Positions 30,118-40,476 of a DNA stretch of 64,000 nt are shown here, in pieces; position 1 is the stretch's first letter; each line of letters opens with the position of its first letter. Below the pieces are notes generated by a model. The model saw only the letters and a list, made by a program, of their open reading frames with translations, was not told where the DNA came from and searched no databases. Source of the stretch: Rhodoplanes tepidamans (lineage in GTDB: Bacteria; Pseudomonadota; Alphaproteobacteria; Rhizobiales; Xanthobacteraceae); the NCBI RefSeq assembly GCF_030813915.1, contig NZ_JAUSUJ010000011.1:124001-188000 (forward strand), given 5' to 3'. A program made the position numbers and the translations under genes.

Positions 30118-30813
30118 ATGAAATCCGCCATCCTGGTCTTCCCGGGCATCAACCGCGAGCACGACATGGCCCGCGCGCTGCGCCTGTGCGCCGGCAGCGA
30201 CACCGCCATGGTCTGGCACACCGAGACGGCGCTGCCGGACGGCACCGACCTGGTCGTGCTGCCGGGCGGCTTCTCCTACGGCGACTATCTGCGCTGCGGT
30301 GCCATCGCGGCGCGCGCCCCGGTGATGGATGCGGTGCGGGCCTTCGCGGCCAAGGGCGGCCTCGTGCTGGGCGTCTGCAACGGCTTCCAGATCCTGTGCG
30401 AAGCGGGGCTGCTGCCGGGCGTGCTGATGCGCAATGCCGGCCTCAAGTTCATCTGCAAGGACGCGTATATCCGGGTCGAGCGGGCCGACACGCCGTTCAC
30501 CCGCGGCTACAATGCCGGCCAGGTGATCCGGGTGCCGGTCGCCCACGGCGAGGGCAACTACATGGCCGATTCGGAGACCATCGCCCGGCTGGAGGGCGAG
30601 GGCCGGATCGTGTTCCGCTACACGGCGCCGGACGGCACCCCGTCACCGGAATGGAACATGAACGGCTCGATCTACGCGATCGCCGGCATCCTCAACGACC
30701 GCGGCAACGTGCTGGGCATGATGCCGCACCCCGAAAACCACGTCGAAGACCTGATGGGCTGCACCGACGGCCGCGGCCTGTTCGCCGGGCTGGGAGGGCA
30801 TTTCGCCGCCTGA
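30118..30813 (+). CDS. purQ: Phosphoribosylformylglycinamidine synthase subunit PurQ
   Basis: A 231-residue class I glutamine amidotransferase giving ammonia for FGAM formation. The nucleophile Cys is in [13 protein letters not shown] and the His-Glu pair is in [24 protein letters not shown] is the family oxyanion segment. The small-type purL that must complete the complex does not follow; the next gene is on the opposite strand. Confidence 0.97.
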   Translation: MKSAILVFPGINREHDMARALRLCAGSDTAMVWHTETALPDGTDLVVLPGGFSYGDYLRCGAIAARAPVMDAVRAFAAKGGLVLGVCNGFQILCEAGLLPGVLMRNAGLKFICKDAYIRVERADTPFTRGYNAGQVIRVPVAHGEGNYMADSETIARLEGEGRIVFRYTAPDGTPSPEWNMNGSIYAIAGILNDRGNVLGMMPHPENHVEDLMGCTDGRGLFAGLGGHFAA

Positions 30814-30869
30814 GCCGGGCAGGGCGGCCCTGGCCGCCCCCCGGCTCGTCGCGGGGCGCCGCCCGGCCG

Positions 30870-31514
30870 TCACCGCTTGAGCGGATGGCCCGGCATCAGC
30901 TCGTAGGGGGGCGCCCACCCCGGGAGGGCCTTCAGCCGCTCCAGCCAGGCGCCGATGTGCGGATACGCCGCCGGGATGTCGAAGCCGAACTCTTCGGCCG
31001 GGTAGTACAGGTAGCCGCACATCGACACGTCCGCGATGGTGGGCGCCTCGCCGAGCAGCCAGGGCCGGTCGGCGAGCCGCTTGTCGACGATGGCGAGCGC
31101 CCCCTTGGCGCGGCCCTCGAGGAAGCCGAGCACGGCCGGGTCGCCCGGCGTCTTGGCGAGCGTGCGCAGGAACCGGAACGGCCCCAGCATGCCGTTCACC
31201 TTCTGGTTGTCGAAGACGATCCAGCGCCACGCCTCCAGCTCCTGCTCCTCGCCCTGCGGCAGGTACTGGCCGGAGATGCGCGAAAGGTATGCCAGGCAGA
31301 CGCTCGACTGGCTGAGTCGCCGGTCGCCGTGCCGCAGCACCGGCACCTCGCCCATCTCGTTGACCTCTCCGCGGAACTCCGGGCTGCGCGTCTCGCCGGC
31401 CTCGAAGAAGTCGACCCACACGGGCGCCCAGTCGGCGCCGATCAGGTTCAGCATCAGCGCCACCCGGTAGGCATTGCCGGATTGGGCGAAGCAGTAGAGC
31501 TCGTAGTCGGCCAT
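30870..31514 (-). CDS. Glutathione S-transferase family protein
   Basis: A 214-residue GST. The thioredoxin-like N-domain begins ELYCFAQSGNAYRVALMLNLIG (Ser in QSGNAYR is the likely thiol-activating residue), with GEVPVLRHGDRRLSQSSVCLAYL as the glutathione-binding cis-Pro and Gln-Ser region. The helical C-domain ends with GEAPTIADVSMCGYLYY. It probably conjugates or reduces electrophiles in the cytosol; substrate unknown. It is convergent with purQ. Confidence 0.9.
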   Translation of the reverse strand: MADYELYCFAQSGNAYRVALMLNLIGADWAPVWVDFFEAGETRSPEFRGEVNEMGEVPVLRHGDRRLSQSSVCLAYLSRISGQYLPQGEEQELEAWRWIVFDNQKVNGMLGPFRFLRTLAKTPGDPAVLGFLEGRAKGALAIVDKRLADRPWLLGEAPTIADVSMCGYLYYPAEEFGFDIPAAYPHIGAWLERLKALPGWAPPYELMPGHPLKR

Positions 31515-31774
31515 GTCGGTTCCCCTCGCGGCGTGCCGCGGTCTGCTCCTGAGGCCCGGTCCGCCCGCCTCCGCGGCCTTCGGCGCGGCGCGGCCGCGGT
31601 CGCCGGACCGCGTCGAGCCGTTGCGCCCAAGTTGCCGAGGATGAACGAAGATCGTCCCGTGCCCCTACCCTTTTACGCTTTTTAGACGCCTTGCTCCTAG
31701 AGTTCGTTAGGCGTCCGGCGGGTATGCATCGGCCGGGGCGGGCGCGTCCGAAGCGTCATGTGCTGGAGTATCGT

Positions 31775-32548
31775 ATGGACATCTCGACCGCGCTCGGCCT
31801 GATCTCCGGCCTGATCGTGCTCGTCACCCTGATCATGATGGGTGGCGATCTGCGGATGTTCCTCGACATCCACGCCTTCATCGTGATCTTCGGCGGTGCC
31901 TTCGCGGCGACCCTGATCCGCTTCCCGCTGTCCTCGATCTTCCACGGCCTGCCGCTCGGTCTCAAGTTCGCGTTCACGCTTCGCCGCATGACCCAGCGCG
32001 AGCTGATCGACGAGATCTCCAACCTCGCCGAGATCGCCCGCAAGCAGGGGCCGATCGGGCTGGAGAAGGTCGAGGTCGAGGACACGTTCCTGGCCAAGGG
32101 CGTCCGGCTGGTCGCCGACGGCTACGACGTCGACTTCATCCGCGACAATCTCGAGCGCGACCGCGACAACTTCCTGACCCATCTCGACGAGGGTCAGAAG
32201 ATCTACCGCGCCATCGGCGACTGCGCCCCGGCCTTCGGCATGGTCGGCACGCTCATCGGCATGGTGCAGATGTTCGCCAACATGACGGACCCGTCCAAGC
32301 TCGGTCCCTACATGGCGGTCGCGCTGCTCGCCACCTTCTACGGCGCGGCGGTCGCCAACCTGTTCTGCCTGCCGATCGCCGACAAGCTGCACGGCAAGCT
32401 GGTCGACGAGGAGATCAACCGCACCCTGATCATCGACGGCGTGCTGATGATCCGCGACTCCAAGAGCCCGTCGGTGGTCCGCGAGATGCTGCTCGCCTAC
32501 GTGCCCGAGAAGAACCGCGACGAGATGGCCGAGGCGGCCGCGGCCTGA
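31775..32548 (+). CDS. motA: MotA/PomA-type proton or sodium channel subunit
   Basis: A 257-residue protein of the MotA/TolQ/ExbB family, closer to PomA. It has four membrane segments, a cytoplasmic loop with charged residues (RRMTQRELIDEISNLAEIARKQGPIGLE) and the terminal helices ending in IGDCAPAFGMVGTLIGMVQMFANM and YGAAVANLFCLPIADKL. GGAG lies seven bases before the ATG at 31775. It forms an operon with the MotB-like gene after 33 bp. No flagellar gene is nearby. Confidence 0.9.
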   Translation: MDISTALGLISGLIVLVTLIMMGGDLRMFLDIHAFIVIFGGAFAATLIRFPLSSIFHGLPLGLKFAFTLRRMTQRELIDEISNLAEIARKQGPIGLEKVEVEDTFLAKGVRLVADGYDVDFIRDNLERDRDNFLTHLDEGQKIYRAIGDCAPAFGMVGTLIGMVQMFANMTDPSKLGPYMAVALLATFYGAAVANLFCLPIADKLHGKLVDEEINRTLIIDGVLMIRDSKSPSVVREMLLAYVPEKNRDEMAEAAAA

Positions 32549-32581
32549 CCGGGCCGGAGCGAGGATCGGGGAAGTCGAGAC

Positions 32582-33409
32582 ATGGCGCGCCGCAAGGACG
32601 GAGGGCACGGCGGAGGGCACGGGTGGTTCGTCACCTTCGCCGACCTCATGGGCCTGCTGGTGGCCTTCTTCGTGATGCTGTGCGCCTTCTCGACGCAGGA
32701 TCAGCAGAAGCTGCAGATCGTCGCAGGCTCGATGCGCGACGCCTTCGGCGTGCAGGCGAACATCCGCTACTCCGGCATCATCGAGATCCCCGGCCTGCCG
32801 ACCCGCCCGAAGCTGAAGAACGCCGCCCACATCCCGCCCGAAGAGGCGTCCGCCAGCCCGAGCCCCGACCAGCACGACCGGCAGCGCAGCTCCGGCGCCC
32901 GGCTGAAGCAGGACAAGGCCTTCGCGCTCGCCGCCGCCTCGCTGCGACAGGCCCTGCAGGACATGCCGGAGCTGACCGAGGTCTCGAAGCACATCATGAT
33001 CGAGGAGACCCGGGAGGGCCTCAACGTCGAGATCGTCGACCAGGACGGCCGCTCGATGTTCCCGGAAGGCTCGCGCGAACCCTACGAGCGGACCCGCCGG
33101 CTGATCGAGAAGCTCAGCGTGCCGCTGAAGTCGACCCCGTTCCGCATCTCGATCACCGGCCACACCTCGGCCACCCGGACGCCGTTCCGGCCGGGCTTCG
33201 GCCCCTGGGAGCTCTCCGCCGACAGGGCCAATGCGGTGCGCCGCATCCTGGAGGAGGAGGGGGTGCCGAGCGCCAACTTCTTCATGGTGGCGGGAAAGTC
33301 CGACAACCAGCCGCTGTTCCCGGACGATCCCTACATTGCGGCAAACCGACGCGTCACCATCACCCTGATGCGGGAGGAGCCGCCGATCCCCCTCGACTTC
33401 AATCCCTGA
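32582..33409 (+). CDS. motB: MotB-like OmpA-domain motor subunit
   Basis: A 275-residue single-pass protein. The N-terminus WFVTFADLMGLLVAFFVMLCAFS carries the ion-binding Asp of MotB/PomB inside the only membrane helix. The plug/linker region (60-130) is followed by an OmpA/MotB peptidoglycan-binding domain (SITGHTSATRTPF, WELSADRANAVRRILEE, NRRVTITLM). With the preceding gene it should form an ion-driven stator anchored to the cell wall, for flagella or another motor. Confidence 0.9.
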   Translation: MARRKDGGHGGGHGWFVTFADLMGLLVAFFVMLCAFSTQDQQKLQIVAGSMRDAFGVQANIRYSGIIEIPGLPTRPKLKNAAHIPPEEASASPSPDQHDRQRSSGARLKQDKAFALAAASLRQALQDMPELTEVSKHIMIEETREGLNVEIVDQDGRSMFPEGSREPYERTRRLIEKLSVPLKSTPFRISITGHTSATRTPFRPGFGPWELSADRANAVRRILEEEGVPSANFFMVAGKSDNQPLFPDDPYIAANRRVTITLMREEPPIPLDFNP

Positions 33410-33631
33410 CGGGTTCGCGCCGGTTTCCGGGCCCGCCCGGGCCGCCGCGCCCCGGTTCCATCGCACCGCACGCCGGTCATCCCCCGGTGGCGGCATAGCC
33501 CGTCCAACCCCGGGGCGGTTGTGCCGGCCCCCGGGCGTGCTATTGGCGTGACGAGGCGGCATGCCCGGACGTCCGACGGACGGACCGGCGGCCGCGGTGC
33601 GGCGCGATGGCGGGGACCGATCGGCGATACC

Positions 33632-35557
33632 ATGAACGAGGCGACCCGCGTCACCGAGTCCCAGGACCGGCACGACCATTCCGCGCGCAGTGCCCACCAT
33701 GACTCGTCGAGCTTCTGGGCGCTGACGCTCGGCAGCGTCGGCGTGGTCTACGGGGACATCGGCACCAGCCCGCTCTACGCGTTCCGCGAGGCGCTGCGCT
33801 CGGCGGTCGGCGACGGCCCGATCACCCAGACGGCGGTGCTCGGCGTGCTCTCGCTGATCCTCTGGGCCCTGACCCTGGTGGTCACGGTCAAGTACGTGCT
33901 GCTGCTGCTGCGCGCCGACAATCACGGGGAGGGCGGCACCCTGTCGCTGACCGCGCTCGCCTCGCGGGCGCTCGGCCGGCGCACGATGCCGGTCGTCACC
34001 CTCGGCATCATCGGGGCGGCCATGTTCTACGGCGACTCGGTGATCACGCCGGCCATCTCGGTGCTGTCGGCGGTCGAGGGACTGACCATCGTCACGCCCG
34101 CCTTCGAGCACGCGGTGCTGCCCCTGACGGTCGGCATCCTGGTCGTCCTGTTCGCCGTCCAGTCGCGCGGCACCGCGCGGGTCGCCGCCTTCTTCGGGCC
34201 CGTGATGGTGGTGTGGTTCGTGGCCCTGGCGGGGCTCGGCCTTCTCCACATCGCCGACGATCCGCACATCTTCTGGGCCGCGAACCCGCTGTACGGGATC
34301 TCCTTCGTGGTCGAGCATCCGCTGATCGGGCTGGTGACGCTCGGCCTCGTCTTCCTGGCCGTCACCGGCGGAGAGGCGCTCTACGCCGACCTCGGCCATT
34401 TCGGCTGCAAGCCGATCCGGACCGCCTGGTTCGGCCTCGTCTTCCCGGCGCTGGTCATCAACTATTTCGGCCAGGGCGCCATGGTGCTGGCCAATCCGGG
34501 AGCGCTGGAGAACCCGTTCTACCGCATGGTTCCGGAGCCCTTCCTGCTGCCCATGGTGATCCTCGCGACCGCCGCGACCGTGATCGCCAGCCAGGCCGTG
34601 ATCACCGGCGCCTACTCGATCACCCGGCAGGCGATCCAGCTCGGCCTCATCCCGCGGCTGGCGATCCGCCACACCTCCGAGATCCATTCGGGCCAGATCT
34701 ACATCCCGCGGGTCAACACGGCCCTGCTGGTCGGCGTGCTGCTGCTGGTCGGCATGTTCAAGACCTCGAGCGCCCTCGCCTCGGCCTACGGCATCGCCGT
34801 CACCACCACCATGGTGGTGGACGCGCTGCTCGCCTTCGTGGTGATCTGGAAGCTGTGGGGCTGGAAGCCGTGGTCGGCGGCGGCCCTCATCGTGCCGTTC
34901 GTGCTGATCGACGGCACCTTCTTCATCGCCAATCTGCTGAAGCTGTTCGAGGGTGCCTGGGTGCCGCTGCTGTTCGCCGGCGTCATCGTGCTGCTGATCA
35001 TGACCTGGCGGCGCGGCTCGCGCCTGCTCGCCGCCAAGACGCGGCATCTCGAAATTCCGCTGGAAACGCTCGTCCAGACGCTCACCAAGAAGCCGCCCCA
35101 CATCGTGCCGGGCACCGCCGTCTTCCTCACCGGCGATCCCGATTCGGCGCCCACGGCGCTGCTCCACAACCTCAAGCACAACAAGGTGCTGCATCAGCAC
35201 AACGTGGTGCTGACCATCGAGAGCGCCGACACGCCGCGGGTGACCGAGGAGGACCGGGTGCGCATCACCCGCCTGTCGCCGCTGTTCAGCAAGGTTGTGC
35301 TGCGCTTCGGCTTCATGGAGACGCCGAACGTCCCCAAGGCGCTGGCGATCGCCCGCAAGCAGGGCTGGCACTTCGACATCATGTCGACGTCGTTCTTCCT
35401 GTCGCGGCGCCTGCTCAAGCCGGCCGCCCAGTCCGGCATGCCGAAGTGGCAGGACAATCTGTTCATCCGTCTCGCCAAGTCGGCGAGCGACGCGACCGAC
35501 TTCTTCCAGATCCCGACCGGCCGCGTCGTCGAGGTGGGGACCCAGGTCACCGTGTGA
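33632..35557 (+). CDS. kup: Kup potassium transporter (first of two)
   Basis: A 641-residue KUP/HAK/KT K+:H+ symporter. It has the conserved [21 protein letters not shown] near the N-terminus, about twelve membrane segments, [43 protein letters not shown] and the C-terminal cytosolic domain. The ATG at 33632 fits the family length; upstream in-frame codons lack similarity. The start of the second kup follows 222 bp after its stop. Kup proteins import K+ at low external concentration or low pH. Confidence 0.96.
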   Translation: MNEATRVTESQDRHDHSARSAHHDSSSFWALTLGSVGVVYGDIGTSPLYAFREALRSAVGDGPITQTAVLGVLSLILWALTLVVTVKYVLLLLRADNHGEGGTLSLTALASRALGRRTMPVVTLGIIGAAMFYGDSVITPAISVLSAVEGLTIVTPAFEHAVLPLTVGILVVLFAVQSRGTARVAAFFGPVMVVWFVALAGLGLLHIADDPHIFWAANPLYGISFVVEHPLIGLVTLGLVFLAVTGGEALYADLGHFGCKPIRTAWFGLVFPALVINYFGQGAMVLANPGALENPFYRMVPEPFLLPMVILATAATVIASQAVITGAYSITRQAIQLGLIPRLAIRHTSEIHSGQIYIPRVNTALLVGVLLLVGMFKTSSALASAYGIAVTTTMVVDALLAFVVIWKLWGWKPWSAAALIVPFVLIDGTFFIANLLKLFEGAWVPLLFAGVIVLLIMTWRRGSRLLAAKTRHLEIPLETLVQTLTKKPPHIVPGTAVFLTGDPDSAPTALLHNLKHNKVLHQHNVVLTIESADTPRVTEEDRVRITRLSPLFSKVVLRFGFMETPNVPKALAIARKQGWHFDIMSTSFFLSRRLLKPAAQSGMPKWQDNLFIRLAKSASDATDFFQIPTGRVVEVGTQVTV

Positions 35558-35779
35558 TCACGGGCGCTCGGCCGCGTCGTGGCGGCCGATCGCGGATGCG
35601 CGCCGTCGCGACGGCCCGCGACGCCCGCCGCCGACGGACCCGCGGCCGGTGCCGCCCCGCCGCGGCGCGAGCGGACCGGTCTCCACGGCCTCATGCGATC
35701 GCTGCAATGCCGCTACGCTCTGTCGCGTCCGCGGCGCGGTGCTATAAGCCCGCGCCGTGTCGGAAGAGGCGCGAGGCGC

Positions 35780-37711
35780 ATGATGACCGAACGTATCGCG
35801 AGTGACGAGCCGTCCGAAGCGGTCGTCGCGGTCGACGCCCGCGGCCCCGGCGGCCGGGCTCCCGGCTCGCCCTTCGTCGCCCTGACGGTGGGCAGCATCG
35901 GCGTCGTCTACGGCGACATCGGCACCAGCCCGCTCTACGCCTTCCGCGAAGCCGTGACGGCGGCGGGCGGCGGGGTGGCGGATCGGGCCGCCGTGCTCGG
36001 CGTGCTGTCGCTGATCCTGTGGGCGCTGGTCCTGATCGTGACCTGCAAGTACGTGCTGATCCTGCTGCGCGCCGACAACAACGGGGAGGGGGGCACCCTC
36101 ACCCTGATGGCCCTCGCCAGGCGTGCGGCCGGGCACGGGCCGGTGATGCTGGTCTTCGGCATCGCCGGGGCGTCGCTGTTCTTCGGCGACGCGCTGATCA
36201 CGCCGGCGATCTCGGTGCTGTCCGCCGTCGAGGGCCTGAAGATCGTCACCCCCGCCTTCGACCACGCCGTCGTGCCGCTCACCGTCGCCGTCCTGGTCGT
36301 GCTGTTCGCGGTGCAGTCGCACGGCACCGCCCGTGTGGCGGCGCTGTTCGGGCCGATCATGACGGTGTGGTTCGTGGTCATCGCGGCGGCCGGTCTGGCC
36401 CACGTCGCCGACGATCCGGAGGTCTTCTTCGCGCTCGATCCGCGCTGGGCCGTGGCCTTCCTGTGGACGCACGGCCATGTCGGCTTCGTCACCCTCGGCG
36501 CCGTGTTCCTGGCGGTCACGGGAGCCGAGGCGCTCTACGCCGATCTCGGTCATTTCGGCCGGCGGCCCATCCAGACGGCGTGGCTGGTTCTCGTCCTGCC
36601 GGCGCTGGCGCTGAACTATCTCGGCCAGGCGGCGCTGGTGCTGGCCCGTCCCGAGGCGATCGAGAACCCGTTCTACCTGATGGTGCCGGACTGGGCGCTG
36701 ATCCCGATGGTGCTGCTCGCCACCGTCGCCACCGTGATCGCCAGCCAGGCCGTGATCACCGGGGCCTTCTCGCTGACCCGGCAGGCGATCCAGCTCGGCC
36801 TGCTGCCGCGGCTCGAGGTGCGCCACACCTCCGATGCGCAGGAGGGGCAGATCTACATGCCGCGCGTCAACCACGCGCTGGTGCTCGGCGTGCTGTTCCT
36901 GGTCGCGCTGTTCCGCTCGTCGAGTGCGCTGGCCGGCGCCTACGGCATCTCGGTGACCGGCACCATGGTGGTCACCGCCGCCATGGCCTTCGTGGTGATC
37001 TGGAAGGGGTGGGGCTGGTCGCCGCTCGCCGCCGCCGCGCTGATGGCGCCGTTCTTCGCCATCGATCTCGGCTTCCTCTCCGCCAACCTGCTCAAGGTCG
37101 CCGACGGAGGCTGGGTGCCGCTGGTCTTCGCGATCTGCGTCGCCGTCGTGATGTTCACGTGGCGGCGCGGCACGCAGCTCCTGTTCGAGAAGACGCGCCG
37201 GCTGGAGACGCCGCTGGAGGCCCTGGTCGCCATGCTGGAGCGCAAGCCGCCCCAGCGGGTGCCCGGCACCGCGGTGTTTCTCACCGCCGACCCGGCGAGC
37301 GCTCCGACCGCGCTGATGCACAGTCTCAAGCACTACAAGGTGCTGCACGAGAAGAACGTGATCCTTCACGTCCTCACCCTGCACACGCCGCGGGTGAAGC
37401 CGTCGGATCGCGTCACCATCGAGCCGATCGGTCCGACCTTCTCGCGGGTGACGCTGCGCTTCGGCTACTCCGAGAGCCCGAACGTGCCGCGCGCGCTGGC
37501 CGTCGCCCGAAAGCTCGGCTGGCAGTTCGACATCATGTCGACCTCGTTCTTCCTGTCGCGCCGCCTGCTTAAGCCGGCCGCCCGCTCGGCGATGCCGCGC
37601 TGGCAGGACCGCCTGTTCATCACGCTCGCCCGCACCGCCAACGACGCCACCGAGTACTTCCAGATTCCGACCGGCCGGGTGGTCGAGATCGGAACCCAGG
37701 TGACGATCTGA
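35780..37711 (+). CDS. kup: Kup potassium transporter (second of two)
   Basis: A 643-residue KUP transporter, collinear with the preceding gene over nearly the whole length (shared [61 protein letters not shown] and the final GTQVT). The two differ most at the N-terminus and in the loops, so they are an old tandem duplication and not recent. Starts at 35780 and 35783 are both possible. The stop is followed by a 220-bp gap. Confidence 0.96.
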   Translation: MMTERIASDEPSEAVVAVDARGPGGRAPGSPFVALTVGSIGVVYGDIGTSPLYAFREAVTAAGGGVADRAAVLGVLSLILWALVLIVTCKYVLILLRADNNGEGGTLTLMALARRAAGHGPVMLVFGIAGASLFFGDALITPAISVLSAVEGLKIVTPAFDHAVVPLTVAVLVVLFAVQSHGTARVAALFGPIMTVWFVVIAAAGLAHVADDPEVFFALDPRWAVAFLWTHGHVGFVTLGAVFLAVTGAEALYADLGHFGRRPIQTAWLVLVLPALALNYLGQAALVLARPEAIENPFYLMVPDWALIPMVLLATVATVIASQAVITGAFSLTRQAIQLGLLPRLEVRHTSDAQEGQIYMPRVNHALVLGVLFLVALFRSSSALAGAYGISVTGTMVVTAAMAFVVIWKGWGWSPLAAAALMAPFFAIDLGFLSANLLKVADGGWVPLVFAICVAVVMFTWRRGTQLLFEKTRRLETPLEALVAMLERKPPQRVPGTAVFLTADPASAPTALMHSLKHYKVLHEKNVILHVLTLHTPRVKPSDRVTIEPIGPTFSRVTLRFGYSESPNVPRALAVARKLGWQFDIMSTSFFLSRRLLKPAARSAMPRWQDRLFITLARTANDATEYFQIPTGRVVEIGTQVTI

Positions 37712-37931
37712 GACGTGGTCTTGCGGATCGGCTCGGCACCGCCCCGAAACCACCGCCGGGGCGAACGGCCGGACACGGCAGGACCGGGGCGGGTGGCGCC
37801 AGCCGGCCCGCGGAACCCGGCCCGCTCTTGAAAGTGTCTCGCCGGTGCCCAAATCTGGCGGGCCGGAGGGGGGATCGCCGATTCGGCGCCCGGACCGGGC
37901 GTCGCCGCCGGATCTCGTGCTGGGAGGGCTC

Positions 37932-38267
37932 ATGTTCGGACTGTTCGGACGCAGCGTGGTGCGCGATCTGAGCGCGGAGGAGGTTGCGGCCGAGCTCGCT
38001 GCCGACCGGGTGATGCTGGTCGACGTCCGCGAGCCGGGCGAGACCGCGCGCGAGCGCATTCCCGGCGCGGTGCTGATGCCGCTGTCGATGTTCGACCCCG
38101 CCGAGCTGCCCGATCCGGCCGGCCGCGAGGTAGTGTTCTCCTGCGCCTCCGGCATCCGCTCCGTGAAGGCGGCCGAGATGGCCCAGGCCGCCGGTCTGCC
38201 GTACCGGTCGCACCTCGCCGGCGGCATCGCCGCCTGGCGGCGGGCCGGCCTGCCGACCGAGCCGTGA
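37932..38267 (+). CDS. Rhodanese-domain protein
   Basis: A 111-residue single-domain rhodanese. MLVDVREPGETARERIPGAV is the CH2A-like region and FSCASGIRSVKAAEM contains the active-site Cys loop (C-A-S-G-I-R). Such proteins carry persulfide sulfur to thiol acceptors. GGGAGGG precedes the ATG by five bases. The loop of six residues fits thiosulfate-type rather than phosphatase-type members. Confidence 0.9.
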   Translation: MFGLFGRSVVRDLSAEEVAAELAADRVMLVDVREPGETARERIPGAVLMPLSMFDPAELPDPAGREVVFSCASGIRSVKAAEMAQAAGLPYRSHLAGGIAAWRRAGLPTEP

Positions 38268-38408
38268 ACGGCCGCGGCGACGAAATCTTCGGAAACGAGG
38301 CCGCGGTCGTGCCCCGATGGACGGCGCGTGCCGGCGCGCCTATGAAGGGTGTCGTCTGAACAGTGTCCGCCCGGCCGTGGCCGGGACGCGACGTCGCGAG
38401 GAGGCGAG

Positions 38409-38696
38409 ATGCGCGCGCTGCTGCTGGGAGCCGTCGTGGCCGTGACGCTGGCCGCCGGGGCCGGTCGGGCCGAGGCCGATCCCTTCGGGATCTGGTCGCC
38501 GCCGTCCTGGGCCACCTGGTATCCGTGGTGCGCCAAGCTCAACATCGGCTTCGAGCAGGTGAGCTGCGCCTACACCTCGTTCGAGCAGTGCATGGCGACC
38601 GTTCGGGGTGTCGGCGGGTTCTGCGACCGCAACCTCTATCCGCCGCCGCCCGGCCCGCCGCCGCGGGCCAAGCGCTCGCGCAAGCGCAGCCGCTGA
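38409..38696 (+). CDS. DUF3551 small secreted protein
   Basis: A 95-residue exported protein. The signal peptide covers about residues 1-22. The mature part has the DUF3551 pattern WYPWCAKL, CAYTSFEQCMATVRGVGGFCDRN with four cysteines. It ends in a proline-rich and then arginine/lysine-rich tail. DUF3551 proteins are numerous in Bradyrhizobium and relatives; no function is known. It lies 31 bp before the PotF-like gene and may be coexpressed. Confidence 0.85.
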   Translation: MRALLLGAVVAVTLAAGAGRAEADPFGIWSPPSWATWYPWCAKLNIGFEQVSCAYTSFEQCMATVRGVGGFCDRNLYPPPPGPPPRAKRSRKRSR

Positions 38697-38727
38697 GCGC
38701 GGCCGCGACGACCCCGAGGCGACCCCG

Positions 38728-39849
38728 ATGCGCCCCGCCGCCGCCGCACCCCGTTCCGCCATTCTCGGCGTCCTCGCCGCCGTCCTGGCCGTACTCGCGC
38801 CGGTTCCGTCGGCGGTCGCCCAGGACCGCGTCGTCAACGTCTACAACTGGTCGGACTACATCGCGCCCGACGTCGTCGAGGCGTTCTCGCGCGAGACCGG
38901 CATCAAGGTCCGCTACGACACCTTCGATTCCAACGACACGCTGGAGACCAAGCTGCTGGCCGGCCGTTCCGGCTACGACGTGGTGGTGCCGAGCGCCTTC
39001 TTCCTGGAGCGGCAGATCAAGGCCGGCGTGTTCCTGCCGCTCGACACGGCGAAGCTGCCGAACCTGAAGAACGTCTGGCCCGAGATCGCGACGCGCGTCG
39101 CCACCCACGACCCCGGCAACCGCTACTCGGTCAACTATCTCTGGGGCACGGTCGGCATCGGCTACAACGTCGCCAAGGCGCGCGAGATCCTGGGGCCCGA
39201 CGCCAGGATCGACTCCTGGGACGTCGTCTTCAAGCCGGAGAACCTGCAGAAGTTCAAGGCGTGCGGCGTCCATATGCTGGACTCGGCCGACGACATCATG
39301 CCGGCGGCGCTGCACTGGCTCGGCCTCGATCCCAACTCCACCGACCCGAAGGATCTGGAGCGTGCCGCCGAGGTCCTGGCCAAGATCCGCCCGTCGGTGC
39401 GCAAGTTCCACTCGTCCGAGTATCTGAACGCGCTCGCCGGCGGCGAGATCTGCCTCGTCGTCGGCTTCTCCGGCGACATCATGCAGTCGCGCAAGCGCGC
39501 CGCGGAGGCGAAGACCGGGATCGAGATCGGCTACGCGATCCCGAAGGAAGGCGCGCAGATGTTCTTCGACCAGCTCGCCATCCCGAAGGATGCCGAGCAT
39601 GTCGCCGAGGCGCACGCCTTCATCGACTATCTGCTGCGGCCCGACGTGGCGGCCCGGACCTCGAGCGCCCTCTCTTACGCCAACGGCAATCTCGCCAGCC
39701 AGCCGTTGATCGACAAGGCCGTGCTCGAAGACCGGACCATCTATCCGGATCCCGCCACCATGGCGCGGCTCTACACCAACAAGGCGCGCGACGCGCGGAC
39801 CACGCGGCTGATGAACCGCCTGTGGACCCGCATCAAGACCGGGCGGTGA
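38728..39849 (+). CDS. potF: PotF-like polyamine ABC transporter substrate-binding protein
   Basis: A 373-residue periplasmic binding protein with a signal peptide (about 1-32). VVNVYNWSDYIAPDVVEAFSRETG and FDSNDTLETKLLAGRSGYDVVVPS are typical of PotF/SpuD-type putrescine receptors, and SALSYANGNLASQPLID of their C-lobe. It should bind putrescine or a related amine for a PotGHI permease, which is not encoded next to it. The open frame begins upstream at 38608 but the signal peptide begins at the ATG at 38728. Confidence 0.9.
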   Translation: MRPAAAAPRSAILGVLAAVLAVLAPVPSAVAQDRVVNVYNWSDYIAPDVVEAFSRETGIKVRYDTFDSNDTLETKLLAGRSGYDVVVPSAFFLERQIKAGVFLPLDTAKLPNLKNVWPEIATRVATHDPGNRYSVNYLWGTVGIGYNVAKAREILGPDARIDSWDVVFKPENLQKFKACGVHMLDSADDIMPAALHWLGLDPNSTDPKDLERAAEVLAKIRPSVRKFHSSEYLNALAGGEICLVVGFSGDIMQSRKRAAEAKTGIEIGYAIPKEGAQMFFDQLAIPKDAEHVAEAHAFIDYLLRPDVAARTSSALSYANGNLASQPLIDKAVLEDRTIYPDPATMARLYTNKARDARTTRLMNRLWTRIKTGR

Positions 39850-39969
39850 GGGGTGCGGAGCAGAGAGCCGCGCTCGCATCCTTAAATGTTTAGCGGTCGC
39901 CACAAGCCGGATTTAGGCGCTCCGGGTCATGATGTTCCCGTCCTGCGTGCATGCGCTCGGGAGTTGACC

Positions 39970-40434
39970 ATGGTGCGCTCGGGTTTCGATCCTGTCCTGG
40001 CCGGCCGCATCGCTGCGGCGGCCGCCGCTCTGCTGCTCGGCCTCGCCGCCGTCTCCACCCCGGCCGAGGCGCGCAAGCTGCGCCTCCCGGTCTGGCGGTC
40101 GAGCGCCACGCCGGCACCCCGCCCGGTTCCGGTCCAGTCGACGCCGGTGCGGCCGCACGCGACCGTCTACGTGACGTCGGGAACTCGTCCGGTCGCTCCG
40201 ACCCGTGCCTCCGCCGCGGGCGAGGGCGACCTCGCCCGGCTCGCCGGCCCCGATGTCGCGAGCGCGGCAGCGAGCCCGGCGCTCGCCGGCGAGAAGACCC
40301 ACGCCGAGGAGAAGAACGCCCATCGCAAGGCTTGGCTCGACTTCTGCCAGCCGAAGCTGTCGGCCCCCGATCGCTACGGCATCGAGCGCTGGGTCTACGC
40401 GCACGAGGGCTGCCAGTTCGGCCGCACCGAGTGA
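39970..40434 (+). CDS. Hypothetical secreted protein
   Basis: A 154-residue protein I do not recognise. A signal peptide (about 1-33, ending TPAEA) is followed by a Pro/Ser/Thr-rich stretch (35-85). A C-terminal block follows, KAWLDFCQPKLSAPDRYGIERWVYAHEGCQFGRTE, in which two cysteines may form a disulfide. This C-terminal block looks conserved-type sequence (compare DUF3551-like short secreted proteins), while the middle is low-complexity. It is convergent with the lipid A operon, 42 bp away. Confidence 0.7.
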   Translation: MVRSGFDPVLAGRIAAAAAALLLGLAAVSTPAEARKLRLPVWRSSATPAPRPVPVQSTPVRPHATVYVTSGTRPVAPTRASAAGEGDLARLAGPDVASAAASPALAGEKTHAEEKNAHRKAWLDFCQPKLSAPDRYGIERWVYAHEGCQFGRTE

Positions 40435-40476
40435 CGCCGGCCATGGCAAGGCTCGTCGGGAAGGCCGGCGCGCGGC

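Noticed and set aside
31697-35371. A 1224-codon open frame on the minus strand
   Set aside because: It is antisense to motA, motB and kup; composition is His/Gln/Arg-rich and no motif is seen.
35558-38545. A 995-codon open frame on the minus strand
   Set aside because: It is antisense to the second kup and the rhodanese gene, with a composition typical of shadow frames.
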